Source of the DNA: UBA7236 sp964463165
GTDB taxonomy: Bacteria > Bacteroidota > Bacteroidia > Chitinophagales > BACL12
Assembly (NCBI GenBank): GCA_964463165.1
Contig: CAYXBK010000007.1
Coordinates: 119,045-183,044, forward strand
Length of the DNA stretch: 64,000 bases
Reading direction: 5' to 3'
Part shown: piece after piece, positions 42,155 through 51,704 of the stretch
Layout of the letters: each line of letters starts with the position of its first letter
Numbering within the stretch: position 1 is the stretch's first letter
Notes under the pieces: model-generated
Told to the model about the DNA's origin: nothing
What the model saw: only the letters and a program-made list of their open reading frames with translations
The model's database searches: none
Translations under genes and position numbers: made by a program

Positions 42155-42967
42155 ATGGAAAAGAAGAGGATTCTGATCATCACACAGGAAATGCAGCCCT
42201 ATTTGAATGGCACCGAGATTGGCAATATTGCAAGCGAATTGCCGAAATATGCAATGGATCAGGGCAATGAGTTAAGAGTATTAATGCCGCGTTACGGCAC
42301 AATCAATGAGCGCCGCCACAGATTGCACGAAGTTGTGCGCCTGAGCGGTATGAATATCATTTTAAATGACGACGATTACCCGCTGATCATAAAGGTTGCT
42401 TCTGTACCGGGTGCACGCCTGCAGGTTTATTTCCTTGATAATGAAGATTTGTTCAAGCGGAAGCATGTGTTTTATGATGAGAACAATCAGTTTTATGAAG
42501 ATAATGCCGAAAGAATGGTGTTTTTCTGTAAAGCTGCGCTTGAAACAGTTAAAAAATTTCAGTGGGCTCCGGATATCATTCATTGCCATGGCTGGATGAC
42601 AAGCCTTATCCCGCTATATCTGAAAACGGCATATAAAAATGAGCCGGTATTTCAGAATTCAAAAGTGGTTTTCTCCATTTATAAAAGCTCTTTCAGTGAA
42701 AATCTCTCGAAAGAAAAATTCCTTGAAAAAGCACCCATCAGTTCATTGATTGAAAAGTCACATCTCAATAGTTATAAAGACTATAACCATTTAGGCCTGA
42801 TAAAAGGCGGTGCTGCGTATGCTGATGCTGTTATTATCGGAAGCCAGGAATTGGAAAAAGAAGTGGGCAAATATTTAAAATCACTCGATAAACCTGTCCT
42901 TGATTATATTACCGCAGACGGGTATCTGGATAAATATGCAGATTTTTATAATTCGGTAAGCCAATAA
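42155..42967 (+). CDS. Starch/glycogen synthase-like protein, N-terminal domain only
   Basis: 270 aa. The sequence covers the GT5 N-terminal Rossmann domain: KKRILIITQEMQPYLNGTEIGN, LRVLMPRYG, VYFLDNEDLF, and APDIIHCHGWMTSLIPLYLK. It ends before the C-terminal donor-binding domain. The canonical KTGGL loop that binds ADP-glucose is replaced by NGTEIGNI, so normal synthase activity is doubtful. Full-length synthases are about 470 aa. This short form next to panC and DUF4270 is a conserved feature of the phylum. A regulatory or structural role is possible. Confidence 0.8.
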   Translation: MEKKRILIITQEMQPYLNGTEIGNIASELPKYAMDQGNELRVLMPRYGTINERRHRLHEVVRLSGMNIILNDDDYPLIIKVASVPGARLQVYFLDNEDLFKRKHVFYDENNQFYEDNAERMVFFCKAALETVKKFQWAPDIIHCHGWMTSLIPLYLKTAYKNEPVFQNSKVVFSIYKSSFSENLSKEKFLEKAPISSLIEKSHLNSYKDYNHLGLIKGGAAYADAVIIGSQELEKEVGKYLKSLDKPVLDYITADGYLDKYADFYNSVSQ

Positions 42968-42997
42968 AAAAATACTTAAAGCGTTTAGTCCCACAAA

Positions 42998-44350
42998 ATG
43001 AGGAATTTCGTATTGATCCTGGTCGCGGTTATGGGCATGATGACACTCAGCGAATCCTGCAGAAAACCAAATCTCATCGGCGACGATTTATTACCTGAAG
43101 AAGACCTGCTTAATTCAAGCCGGATCGATACATTTCAAATCATCACCTATACTGATTACGAAGATTCGGTTGTTACCAGCCAGAATTTATTTTATGCACT
43201 CGGCAGTTTGAACAGCGACATTTATGGAAAATCAACTGCGGGTATTTATGCGCAAATAAAATTGCCGACTAATAATTTGAATTTCGGTGAAGGTGCATCA
43301 ATTGATTCAATCGTACTCACGATGGATTATTCTGCATTTTATGGTGATGCAGAAGCAGAACATCGTATTTCTGTTTACCGGTTGACTGAACATATGCAAT
43401 CGGGCAGATTATATTATTCAGATACACGCTTTCATATCTTACCTGTTGCCCTTGGAAAGAAAACATTTGTTCCGAATCTTACCGATAGTGTTGAATTAAA
43501 TAATGGCGTGAAACAGGAACCCCATCTCCGCATTAAATTATACGACTCATTTGGAAGAAATATCATCAATCTCGACACACTCGTACTTGAAAACGATACC
43601 TCCTTTTTATCTTATTTACCCGGCTTTTATATTGAACCCGATACTTCTGCAGGTTATTCAAACGGCATGATGTATTTTGATATGCTTTCCACTTTATCCG
43701 GTGTTACGGTTTATTACCGCAACACGGAAGCAGATTCATTGAGTGTGCGGTTTCCTTTTTCAGGCGTGAAAACAAACAGGTTCACACATACATATCCGGC
43801 TGATGCCGAAGTGACACCACATCTTACAACTCCAAACACAACGATTGGTGATCCGGTAACTTATGTGCAGGGGTTGGGTGGTTTGCGGACAATCGTTAAA
43901 ATTCCCACAATAGAAAATCTGCAGGATGTTTCAATCAACAAAGCTGAATTGACTGTTTATGTTGCCGGCGGCACTACCTCGCAATTTCCATCTCCGCCAA
44001 AATTATTATTAACACAACTCGACAGCAGCGGACATAATTTTTATTATCTGCAATTATATAGTTATGAAGTGTACTCATCCATTGTAGATGATGTTCTCGG
44101 ATCAAATGATATCGGCGGTGTGCCAACGCAAGTTACCGACAGATATGGAACACCTGCACTGGTTTGCAAATACAATATCACAAGGCATGTGCAGGAAATT
44201 ATTGAAGGTTCGATAACAAATAATGGCTTTTCATTAACATGTTTTCCCGGAAACCGAATTGCAAACTCCTTAACTTTAGCGGGCAGTGACTGCCTGCGTT
44301 TTACAAACAGGCCGTACCTTACGATCACATACACAACTATAAACAAATAA
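42998..44350 (+). CDS. DUF4270-family lipoprotein
   Basis: 450 aa. Lipobox Cys at residue 21 (LSESC) after a short signal, followed by RKPNLIGDDLLPEEDLLN, the family's typical start (a Gly/Leu-rich DD motif). The rest is a long beta-rich domain with SIVLTMDYSAFYGDAE, FYIEPDT and YNITRHVQEIIEG. Function is unknown. It lies 30 bp after the starch-synthase-like gene and 3 bp before glmS. Confidence 0.88.
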   Translation: MRNFVLILVAVMGMMTLSESCRKPNLIGDDLLPEEDLLNSSRIDTFQIITYTDYEDSVVTSQNLFYALGSLNSDIYGKSTAGIYAQIKLPTNNLNFGEGASIDSIVLTMDYSAFYGDAEAEHRISVYRLTEHMQSGRLYYSDTRFHILPVALGKKTFVPNLTDSVELNNGVKQEPHLRIKLYDSFGRNIINLDTLVLENDTSFLSYLPGFYIEPDTSAGYSNGMMYFDMLSTLSGVTVYYRNTEADSLSVRFPFSGVKTNRFTHTYPADAEVTPHLTTPNTTIGDPVTYVQGLGGLRTIVKIPTIENLQDVSINKAELTVYVAGGTTSQFPSPPKLLLTQLDSSGHNFYYLQLYSYEVYSSIVDDVLGSNDIGGVPTQVTDRYGTPALVCKYNITRHVQEIIEGSITNNGFSLTCFPGNRIANSLTLAGSDCLRFTNRPYLTITYTTINK

Positions 44351-44353
44351 ATT

Positions 44354-46198
44354 ATGTGTGGTATAGTTGGTTATATCGGGTATCGCAAAGCCTACCCAAT
44401 TATTATGAAAGGTTTGCATCGTCTGGAATATCGCGGATATGACAGCGCAGGTGTTGCTTTGTTAAACGGTGATATGCATGTTTATAAAATTGCCGGTAAG
44501 GTAACAGACCTTGAAAAATTAATTGAAACAAATAAAGAAGATGTGGAAGGTACCTGCGGTATCGGACATACCCGCTGGGCTACACACGGAGAGCCGAATA
44601 CAATAAATGCGCATCCGCATGTTTCGGAAAGTAAAAATCTCGCAATCATTCATAACGGAATCATCGAAAATTATGCATCATTAAAAACCGAATTAAAAAA
44701 TCGCGGGCATCAGTTTTTAAGTGATACGGATACAGAAGTTTTAATTCATTTGATTGAAGATATTCAGCTCAACGAAAAAGTTGATCTGGTTGAAGCAGTG
44801 CGCATTGCATTAAATCAGGTGATCGGCGCTTATGCAATTGTAATTGTTGCAAAAGATAATCCGGACATGTTGATTGCTGCACGTAAATCATCACCCATGG
44901 TGGTAGGTGTGGGGGAGAATGAATATTTTCTTGCCTCCGATGCATCACCTTTAATTGAATATACAAGAAACGTTGTGTATTTAAATGATGAGGAAATTGC
45001 AGTAGTGCACCGCAATGGAGAACTTGTTATTAAAACAATTCACAACCAGGTTTTAACGCCTTATATACAGGAATTGCAGATGCAATTGGATATGATTGAA
45101 AAAGGTGGTTATGCGCATTATATGCTGAAAGAAATTAATGAGCAGCCGAATTCAATTCAGGATAGTATGCGTGGCCGTTTGATCGGATCAAAAAATTCGA
45201 TTGTATTGGGCGGCATAAAAGAATATGAAAAAAAATTAGTGAATGCAAAACGCATGATCATCATCGGATGCGGTACTTCATGGCATGCGGGTTTAGTTGG
45301 TGAATATTTATTTGAAGATCTTGCACGCATTCCTGTTGAAGTGGAATATGCATCAGAATTCCGTTACCGCAATCCTGTAATTGGTGAAGATGATATTGTA
45401 ATCGCCATTTCGCAAAGCGGTGAAACTGCAGATACACTCGCAGCAGTTGAACTGGCAAAAGCAAAAGGAGCAACCATATTCGGGATTTGTAATGTGGTAG
45501 GTTCATCCATCGCACGCACAACACATGCGGGATCATATACGCATGCCGGACCTGAAATAGGTGTTGCAAGTACAAAAGCATTTACGGCACAGGTAACCGT
45601 TCTTGCAATGATGGCCTTAAGTATTGCAAGAAAACGAGGAACGATTCCGGAATCAAAATATCAGAGCCTGGTTGTTGAATTAAGTAAAATACCGGAAAAA
45701 GTTGCAACCGTATTAAAAGAAGAAAAACATATTAAAGAAATTGCGGAAGAATATATGGATGTAAAAAACTTCCTGTATCTCGGCCGCGGTTATAATTTCC
45801 CTGTTGCATTGGAAGGTGCATTAAAATTAAAAGAGATTTCCTATATCCATGCTGAAGGATATCCGGCAGCAGAAATGAAACACGGACCCATTGCATTGAT
45901 CGATGAAAATATGCCGGTGGTTGTGGTTGCAACAAATATGAGTGCGCATGATAAAATTGTAAGTAATATCCAGGAAATTAAAGCGAGGAAAGGAAGAATT
46001 ATTGCAATCATTTCTGAAAAAGATACGGTGATAGAAGGAATGGCGGAACACGTAATACGCATTCCTGAAACAGAAGAAGCATTAACACCTTTATTATCTG
46101 TAATTCCGCTTCAGTTGCTTGCTTATCATATTGCGGTACTGCTTGGAAGAAATGTGGACCAGCCGAGAAATTTAGCGAAGAGTGTAACGGTGGAGTGA
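44354..46198 (+). CDS. glmS: Glutamine-fructose-6-phosphate aminotransferase (isomerizing)
   Basis: 614 aa. Makes glucosamine 6-phosphate, the first step to UDP-GlcNAc. Cys2 of the mature enzyme (CGIVGYIGYR) is the glutaminase nucleophile. GIGHTRWATHGEP, then two SIS domains (about 290-420 and 460-590; GTSWHAGLV, SQSGETADTLAA, CNVVGSSIARTT, AEMKHGPIALID) follow, ending LAKSVTVE. Begins three bases after the DUF4270 stop. The stop codon lies in the first unit of a heptamer array. Confidence 0.97.
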   Translation: MCGIVGYIGYRKAYPIIMKGLHRLEYRGYDSAGVALLNGDMHVYKIAGKVTDLEKLIETNKEDVEGTCGIGHTRWATHGEPNTINAHPHVSESKNLAIIHNGIIENYASLKTELKNRGHQFLSDTDTEVLIHLIEDIQLNEKVDLVEAVRIALNQVIGAYAIVIVAKDNPDMLIAARKSSPMVVGVGENEYFLASDASPLIEYTRNVVYLNDEEIAVVHRNGELVIKTIHNQVLTPYIQELQMQLDMIEKGGYAHYMLKEINEQPNSIQDSMRGRLIGSKNSIVLGGIKEYEKKLVNAKRMIIIGCGTSWHAGLVGEYLFEDLARIPVEVEYASEFRYRNPVIGEDDIVIAISQSGETADTLAAVELAKAKGATIFGICNVVGSSIARTTHAGSYTHAGPEIGVASTKAFTAQVTVLAMMALSIARKRGTIPESKYQSLVVELSKIPEKVATVLKEEKHIKEIAEEYMDVKNFLYLGRGYNFPVALEGALKLKEISYIHAEGYPAAEMKHGPIALIDENMPVVVVATNMSAHDKIVSNIQEIKARKGRIIAIISEKDTVIEGMAEHVIRIPETEEALTPLLSVIPLQLLAYHIAVLLGRNVDQPRNLAKSVTVE

Positions 46199-46240
46199 GG
46201 AGGAAGGAGTCAAGAGTCAGGAATCAAGAATCAGGATAGA
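46192..46240 (+). repeat. Heptanucleotide tandem array at the glmS stop
   Basis: Seven consecutive 7-nt units with the consensus GGAnTnA start inside the last codons of glmS; the first unit, GGAGTGA, contains the TGA stop. Same family as 33056-33076 and, in reverse complement, the array inside uvrA. Confidence 0.8.
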
Positions 46241-46348
46241 TAAATCTGTTTTAACCATAATAAAATTTTAATTAATAATTTTCTTCAATCAAATTTATAT
46301 TTATTCCCTCACACATATCTTCAATTCAAATTATTTTAATTTTTTAGA

Positions 46349-47560
46349 GTGTTATTCACAGATTTTAATTTCGCAACAGAACTTACCGATGGATTGGAAT
46401 CAATGGGATTTAAAAATCTCACACCGATTCAGGAACAGGCAATGCCATTGATCATGAAAGGCCAGGATATCATTGCATGTGCACAAACAGGTACCGGAAA
46501 AACAGCTGCTTATTTATTGCCGGTCATCAATAAAATAATTCAGCAGGGGCATGGTTCAATTAATACATTAATTATTGTTCCAACCCGTGAACTTGCAACG
46601 CAGGTTGATGATGCCATTCAGGCTTTTAGTTATTTCACGAATGTAAGTGCAATTGCAGTGTATGGTGGAAACGATGGCAGTTTATTCGAACAGGAAAAAA
46701 GAGCATTTGCAGAAGGTGTTGATATTATTGTCGCTACACCGGGTCGGTTGATTTCACATATCAGTCAGGGGTACGTGAAATTTAATACCTTGCAGCACTT
46801 GATTTTAGATGAAGCCGATCGCATGCTCGATATGGGATTTAATGATGATATCATGCGCATCATTTCCAATTTGCCTGCGAAAAAACAAACGCTTATGTTT
46901 TCGGCAACCATGCCGCCGAAAATCCGCACGCTTGCAAAAAAATTATTGCATGAACCCGAGCAAATTAATATTTCCTTATCGAAACCTGCAGCAGGAGTTA
47001 CACAGGAAGCATATGTAATTTATGATGAACAAAAAATTCCGCTGATAAGATATTTATTAAAAGGGAAACAAATTCCAAGTGTTCTCATTTTTGCATCAAC
47101 AAAAGAAAAAGTAAAAAAGCTGGAACAGGAATTAGTGCGAATGGGATTAAATGCAGCAGCAATTCATTCCGATCTCGAGCAACCGCAGCGTAAGGCGGTT
47201 TTACGTAGATTCAGTAATCGTGAATTACCTGTTTTGGTAGCAACTGATATTTTATCCCGCGGAATTGATATTGATTCGATCAGTCTGGTAATTAATTATG
47301 ATGTGCCCGGTGATGCGGAAGATTATATTCATCGTGTGGGCCGAACTGCAAGAGCAGAATCAAAAGGTGCCGCCATCACATTTATTAACCCTCATGATCA
47401 GCGTAAATTTCAACGGGTTGAAAAATTAATTGGTGAAGAAATAAAAAAATCAACCGTTCCACCCGAGCTCGGTGAAGTACCGACTTACGATCCATTTACA
47501 CATAAAGAAAAACCGGTATTTCATAAAGGTGGAAACCGGAGGGGGAATTTCAGGAGATAG
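46349..47560 (+). CDS. DEAD-box RNA helicase (RhlE-like)
   Basis: 403 aa from a GTG start, needed to include the Q motif (FKNLTPIQEQAMP). ATP-dependent RNA unwinding. Motifs I (AQTGTGKT), Ia (PTRELATQ), II (DEAD), III (SAT), V (ATDILSRGID) and VI (HRVGRTAR) are present. The C-terminal tail is short and basic (GGNRRGNFRR). Preceded by 150 bp containing the heptamer array and followed, three bases later, by the stop of the convergent response regulator. Confidence 0.95.
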   Translation: MLFTDFNFATELTDGLESMGFKNLTPIQEQAMPLIMKGQDIIACAQTGTGKTAAYLLPVINKIIQQGHGSINTLIIVPTRELATQVDDAIQAFSYFTNVSAIAVYGGNDGSLFEQEKRAFAEGVDIIVATPGRLISHISQGYVKFNTLQHLILDEADRMLDMGFNDDIMRIISNLPAKKQTLMFSATMPPKIRTLAKKLLHEPEQINISLSKPAAGVTQEAYVIYDEQKIPLIRYLLKGKQIPSVLIFASTKEKVKKLEQELVRMGLNAAAIHSDLEQPQRKAVLRRFSNRELPVLVATDILSRGIDIDSISLVINYDVPGDAEDYIHRVGRTARAESKGAAITFINPHDQRKFQRVEKLIGEEIKKSTVPPELGEVPTYDPFTHKEKPVFHKGGNRRGNFRR

Positions 47561-47563
47561 ATT

Positions 47564-48202
47564 TTATTCAATTAATTTCTTCTCAACTGCATAACGCACA
47601 AGCCCTGCTGTATTTCTCACATTCAATTTCGTGATTAGGTTTTTCCTGTGCGTTTCAACTGTGTTTTCAGAAATAAATAATTTCTGTGCGATTTCTTTGG
47701 TGGTTAATTCATTGGAGATAAGTTGAAGAACTTCCAGTTCGCGTTTACTGAGCTCGGCAGCAGGATGTAATTCGCCTCGTTTAATTTGTTTCAGGCTTTC
47801 AATTACAGTATCCGTTACTTCTCTGCTGAAATAATCCTTATCCTGACTCAATGCAATAATCGCATCCGTTAATTCTTTTTTATTGCAATTTTTTAATAAA
47901 TACCCTGATGCACCTGCCGCAATTAATTCCACAATAAATTCTTTGCGGTTATGCATGGTGAGCATCAAAACTTTTACGGTGGGAAAATGTTTTGAGATAT
48001 ATTTTGTTGTTTCGATACCATTCATCTCCGGCATGTTCACATCAAGTATCGCGACATCAATTTGTTTCTGATTTAATGCTTCAATTACCTGCTTACCGTT
48101 ATTGGCTTCGGCGAGAATTTCAAAATCCTTTACATCATTGAGCAGGGATTTTAATCCATCAATAAAAATCTGGTGATCATCGGCGATAAGTATGTTTATC
48201 AT
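47564..48202 (-). CDS. NarL/LuxR-family response regulator
   Basis: 212 aa. Receiver domain (1-120) with the acidic pair Asp8/Asp9 and phospho-acceptor Asp54 (VAILDVNMPEMNG), Thr in LTMHNRK and Lys in LLKNCNKKE. C-terminal LuxR helix-turn-helix (about 150-210; LSKRELEVLQLI, TTKEIAQKLFISENTVETHR). It lies 33 bp downstream of the TPR kinase and is the last gene of a four-gene operon. Regulates unknown genes. Confidence 0.95.
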   Translation of the reverse strand: MINILIADDHQIFIDGLKSLLNDVKDFEILAEANNGKQVIEALNQKQIDVAILDVNMPEMNGIETTKYISKHFPTVKVLMLTMHNRKEFIVELIAAGASGYLLKNCNKKELTDAIIALSQDKDYFSREVTDTVIESLKQIKRGELHPAAELSKRELEVLQLISNELTTKEIAQKLFISENTVETHRKNLITKLNVRNTAGLVRYAVEKKLIE

Positions 48203-48235
48203 GTGCGTGTTTTTTATATAACCGCCGAATGGGTT

Positions 48236-50206
48236 TTAAACCTCGTTCGGGGTTTCGTCAACCGGTAAATCAATAATCACTGTTGTTCCCCTGTCAATCA
48301 CTGAATCAAATTTAACCTGTCCGTTTAATTTTTCCACCCGCGAAAGTATATTTTTTAATCCGATCCCTTCATAATTCATATTAGTATCAAAGCCTTTCCC
48401 GTTATCTTCAATAATAATATTCAGGTTGCCGTCATTTCTCGTGAGTGATATCGTTACTTCGGTTGCTTTTGCATGTTTCAAAACATTGCTCAGCAATTCC
48501 TGGATGATGCGGTAAATTGAAATTTCCGTCTGCCCGTCCATGCGTTCATCCACATTAAAAACTTTCAGATTTATTTTTAATTGTTGTGTGCCTTCCACCG
48601 TATCGCATAAATCTTTTAATGCCGGCACCAATCCGAATTTCATTAAAATCCCTGAAATGAGATTATGTGAAATTCGTCTCACTTCCTGCACTGCTTCATC
48701 CAGCAAAGTATTCGCCTGGTCGTATTGTTTTTTATTCTCATCCTGGTAAGTATCAATTTTGGTATTCAACGACCCGAAATATAATTTCACTGTCGACAAA
48801 ATACTTCCCACTCTGTCGTGCAGATCTTCCGCGATCCGCTTCCGTTCATTGTCCTGTCCTTCAAGCATGGCGTTTATGGATTTTAATTCCTGGTCAGATA
48901 AAATAGATTCGATTTGTTGTTGGGCGAGGAGGGATTTCTTTTTATTGATGCGTTTTTGCTGGAGGAAGGAAACCGTCCCGATGATGAGTAATAACAAAAG
49001 CGAAAAGGAAATGATAAGTGAAATTCGCTTGCCAAGTGATTCTCTTTTAATCTCCGATTCTTTTAATGTGAGCAGTGTAGATTTTTTATCGGAATCGAAG
49101 ATTGTTTCAACAAAGTTGAGATGATACTGGGACTTAAGATTATTAATCAGTGTATCTCTTGTGTAGTATTTGATAAAATTATCATAAGCGGAATCCCATT
49201 TACCTGTAGTTGCGAATATTTCAGATTTGCTTTTATAAATATCACGTAAGAGATCAGTAGGTTTGAAATATATATCCGGTGTTAATTCCGAATTGCCATT
49301 GATCGTATCCAGGATGAGAAGCGCATGATTGAGATAAAATAAAGCCGAGTCATTTCTGGCCGTTACCTGCCATAAGGTTGATAAAGTATAATAATCTTCT
49401 GCAACATAATTGTATAATTCGGAAGACTGATCTATTTCAATTACTTTTTTGATCGACTGGAAGGCTTTATCGTATTGGTTTGTATTTTTATAAACAAGCG
49501 TAAGGTTGCTGAGCAATTCTGCCATCAGGCCATCATCCTCCAGGTATTTTGCATTTGTTATTCCCTTATTAATATAAAATTCTGCTGAATCATACTGATT
49601 GAAATCGATGAAAACCGTAGAAAGATTATTCATGGCTCTCGTTAAATACAAAGTATCCTGCTGTGAATTATAATAATCATAGCATAGCCTGTAAAAATAG
49701 TACGCTGTATCTGCCTTGCTTATAGTCTCGTAAAAATTGCCCAGTGAATTATAAGACCTTGCTACCTGTTCATCAAGATTTAGACGTTGCCTGATTTTAA
49801 GTCCTCTTTGATGTGATACGAGTGAAGAATCATAAAATCCAAGATCAAGAAAAAGAACTCCCAAATTGTCAAAAGTGCTTGCAAGTCCAGAAGAATCGTT
49901 TATATCAGTTCTTATTTCAATTGCATGTTTGTAATTTTGATAGGCTCCAATATAATTTCCCTTTTCTCTTTTTGCAACACCGAGGGCGTTAAACGCTTTC
50001 CCTATTCCATATTTATAATTTATAACCTCTGAATTTTCGAGTACTTGATTAAATAAAACGATGGCGCTGTCTGGGACATATGAAATTAAATCCCAACCTT
50101 GGTTGTATTTATCAAGAATTAAAGTTGTATCGATTTGTTGCTGCGCATCCAATGACAAATTTGAAATGATGCATATGATTACAAAGCAATGAGATTTGAG
50201 TTTCAT
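48236..50206 (-). CDS. TPR-domain sensor histidine kinase (HisKA_3 type)
   Basis: 656 aa. The signal peptide ends about 21 (SLDAQ), followed by about eight periplasmic tetratricopeptide repeats (35-370), one membrane helix (about 396-414), a coiled coil, a HisKA_3 box with phospho-acceptor His463 (RIAEDLHDRVG), and an HATPase domain (QELLSNVLKHAKA, EDNGKGFD, GIGLKNI). Pairs with the regulator 33 bp downstream. The periplasmic TPRs suggest a peptide or protein ligand. It lies 13 bp after the 106-aa gene; both are downstream of a subtilase-like gene. Confidence 0.93.
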   Translation of the reverse strand: MKLKSHCFVIICIISNLSLDAQQQIDTTLILDKYNQGWDLISYVPDSAIVLFNQVLENSEVINYKYGIGKAFNALGVAKREKGNYIGAYQNYKHAIEIRTDINDSSGLASTFDNLGVLFLDLGFYDSSLVSHQRGLKIRQRLNLDEQVARSYNSLGNFYETISKADTAYYFYRLCYDYYNSQQDTLYLTRAMNNLSTVFIDFNQYDSAEFYINKGITNAKYLEDDGLMAELLSNLTLVYKNTNQYDKAFQSIKKVIEIDQSSELYNYVAEDYYTLSTLWQVTARNDSALFYLNHALLILDTINGNSELTPDIYFKPTDLLRDIYKSKSEIFATTGKWDSAYDNFIKYYTRDTLINNLKSQYHLNFVETIFDSDKKSTLLTLKESEIKRESLGKRISLIISFSLLLLLIIGTVSFLQQKRINKKKSLLAQQQIESILSDQELKSINAMLEGQDNERKRIAEDLHDRVGSILSTVKLYFGSLNTKIDTYQDENKKQYDQANTLLDEAVQEVRRISHNLISGILMKFGLVPALKDLCDTVEGTQQLKINLKVFNVDERMDGQTEISIYRIIQELLSNVLKHAKATEVTISLTRNDGNLNIIIEDNGKGFDTNMNYEGIGLKNILSRVEKLNGQVKFDSVIDRGTTVIIDLPVDETPNEV

Positions 50207-50219
50207 GGTTGAAAATTAA

Positions 50220-50540
50220 TTAATCATCGCCGCCGCCTTGGCCGGGCATTTGGGAATGGCGTTTACGGTCTCGTAATGTATCGGTGCCGTTTTCTCTTGT
50301 ATATATTTCAATTAAATCTCTTACACTTGGATCATACCCATTTACTGTAGGGCTATCAAAATGAACGGAATTTTTAGTTCCATTTGGCTGAATAATTTCA
50401 AATATGACTTTTCTTAAATATTGGCCAGGAGGGTCTTCAAAAAGTGGTTCAGGATTCTTTATAGATGTTCCATCAGTGGATTCAATTGAGATGGTATGTG
50501 AATCTATGTTTTTTAAATAAGTTAAATTGAATCTAGGCAT
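50220..50540 (-). CDS. Small orphan protein
   Basis: 106 aa, no signal peptide or membrane helix. Predicted mostly beta (NLTYLKNIDSHTISIES, YLRKVIFEIIQPNGTKNSV), then a helix and a disordered basic-to-acidic tail (RDRKRHSQMPGQGGGDD). No family recognised. It sits 10 bp after the subtilase-like gene and 13 bp before the sensor kinase, so the four genes are probably one transcript. It could be a substrate, inhibitor or ligand-binding partner of the protease; that is inference from position only. Confidence 0.6.
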   Translation of the reverse strand: MPRFNLTYLKNIDSHTISIESTDGTSIKNPEPLFEDPPGQYLRKVIFEIIQPNGTKNSVHFDSPTVNGYDPSVRDLIEIYTRENGTDTLRDRKRHSQMPGQGGGDD

Positions 50541-50550
50541 AATATTAAAT

Positions 50551-51684
50551 TTATGGTTTGATATTACTAAAAGTTTTTATCATTTCTAATATTTTAAAAT
50601 TGAATTTTTTTCTAAGGGTGTTATCTTCATACAATTCTGATCCTTCAATTATTTTAAGCAAAACTTCATGTGTCAATGTTATATGATTATCATTAAGGAA
50701 TTGGTATAACAAACACAAGAATCCCGAAAAAATGATTGATGCAGTGCTAGTTGACATTGGAAGTTGTAAATATTCATCAACTTGCATTTTAATTTGATTG
50801 TTATTATATATTGTATCAAAGGCAATTTTTGTATCTTCTTTAGTTGGAACTTTTGAAGCAATATAAAACGGATATTTACATAGTTCAAAACATTTGTTGA
50901 GATATTGAGAAGTGTTATGTAATTGATAAAACATATTTTTTTTATCGACCTCTATTGCCTTCCCGGCACCTACCGCAATGCATGTACTGAAAATAGCAGG
51001 GGCGGTCAGTCCTTCTTGGTTCGTTTTATTAAAATGATTTCCAGCAGCCACAACAATAAAAACGTTATTTAAAAATAATGCTTCAATTAATTGTTTCATT
51101 TTAACAAACCCATTATAATCTTTTTGTTCCTTACCCAGGTTCTGTTTTGCGTTGTTCATGTATCTATACTGATCAGTTATCCTGGGATTCTCACTGTATG
51201 GAATAACTAAAATGTTTATTTTATCTTCTTTGGCACAAATCATATTATGAAAATACGCTGTTTCAAGTGCTTTTGTTATATGTGAAATATAAACATTTTC
51301 CGCATCTTCACCGACATAAAAATGTATTATTTTAGCTTGTGGTGCCACCCCAATAAAATCTAATTTTTCAATTTTATCTGCACATAATATTGTTGCCATC
51401 ATACTACCGTGTTCGAGTGGTACTCCAGAATCACTTTCCCATCCCGAATTAGAATAAATTTGAGGAATAAGTGTGGGCTGAACATCTAATGTGCAGTCAT
51501 ATTCTCCAATCAATTTTTTGTAAAGATATTTTCGTGGTTCGATCAATGTGTCTACTAACCCAATTACAATTTTATTTCCTTTGGCAAATTTATCGTGGAT
51601 ATATACCCATTCTGGCATACCATCAAATTTATAAACACTATTGATCGCATTAAGGTAAGAAGTTGCAAAACTTTCTGTCATCAT
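50551..51684 (-). CDS. Cytoplasmic subtilase-like (S8) protease
   Basis: 377 aa from the ATG at 51684; a longer frame from 51732 would run through the promoter. Divergent subtilisin fold: catalytic Asp45 (GLVDT), His92 (EHGSMMATIL), oxyanion Asn216 (VVAAGN) and nucleophile Ser313 (MSTSTASII, in place of GTSMATP) can all be aligned, with GVAPQAKI (112-119) and APAIF/IAVGA. The Gly before and Pro after the Ser region are changed, so activity needs testing. No signal peptide, so it should act in the cytoplasm. First gene of the operon with the orphan, sensor kinase and regulator. The DNA looks more AT-rich than its neighbours. Confidence 0.82.
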   Translation of the reverse strand: MMTESFATSYLNAINSVYKFDGMPEWVYIHDKFAKGNKIVIGLVDTLIEPRKYLYKKLIGEYDCTLDVQPTLIPQIYSNSGWESDSGVPLEHGSMMATILCADKIEKLDFIGVAPQAKIIHFYVGEDAENVYISHITKALETAYFHNMICAKEDKINILVIPYSENPRITDQYRYMNNAKQNLGKEQKDYNGFVKMKQLIEALFLNNVFIVVAAGNHFNKTNQEGLTAPAIFSTCIAVGAGKAIEVDKKNMFYQLHNTSQYLNKCFELCKYPFYIASKVPTKEDTKIAFDTIYNNNQIKMQVDEYLQLPMSTSTASIIFSGFLCLLYQFLNDNHITLTHEVLLKIIEGSELYEDNTLRKKFNFKILEMIKTFSNIKP

Positions 51685-51704
51685 AATAATAAATTTTGGT
51701 AATA

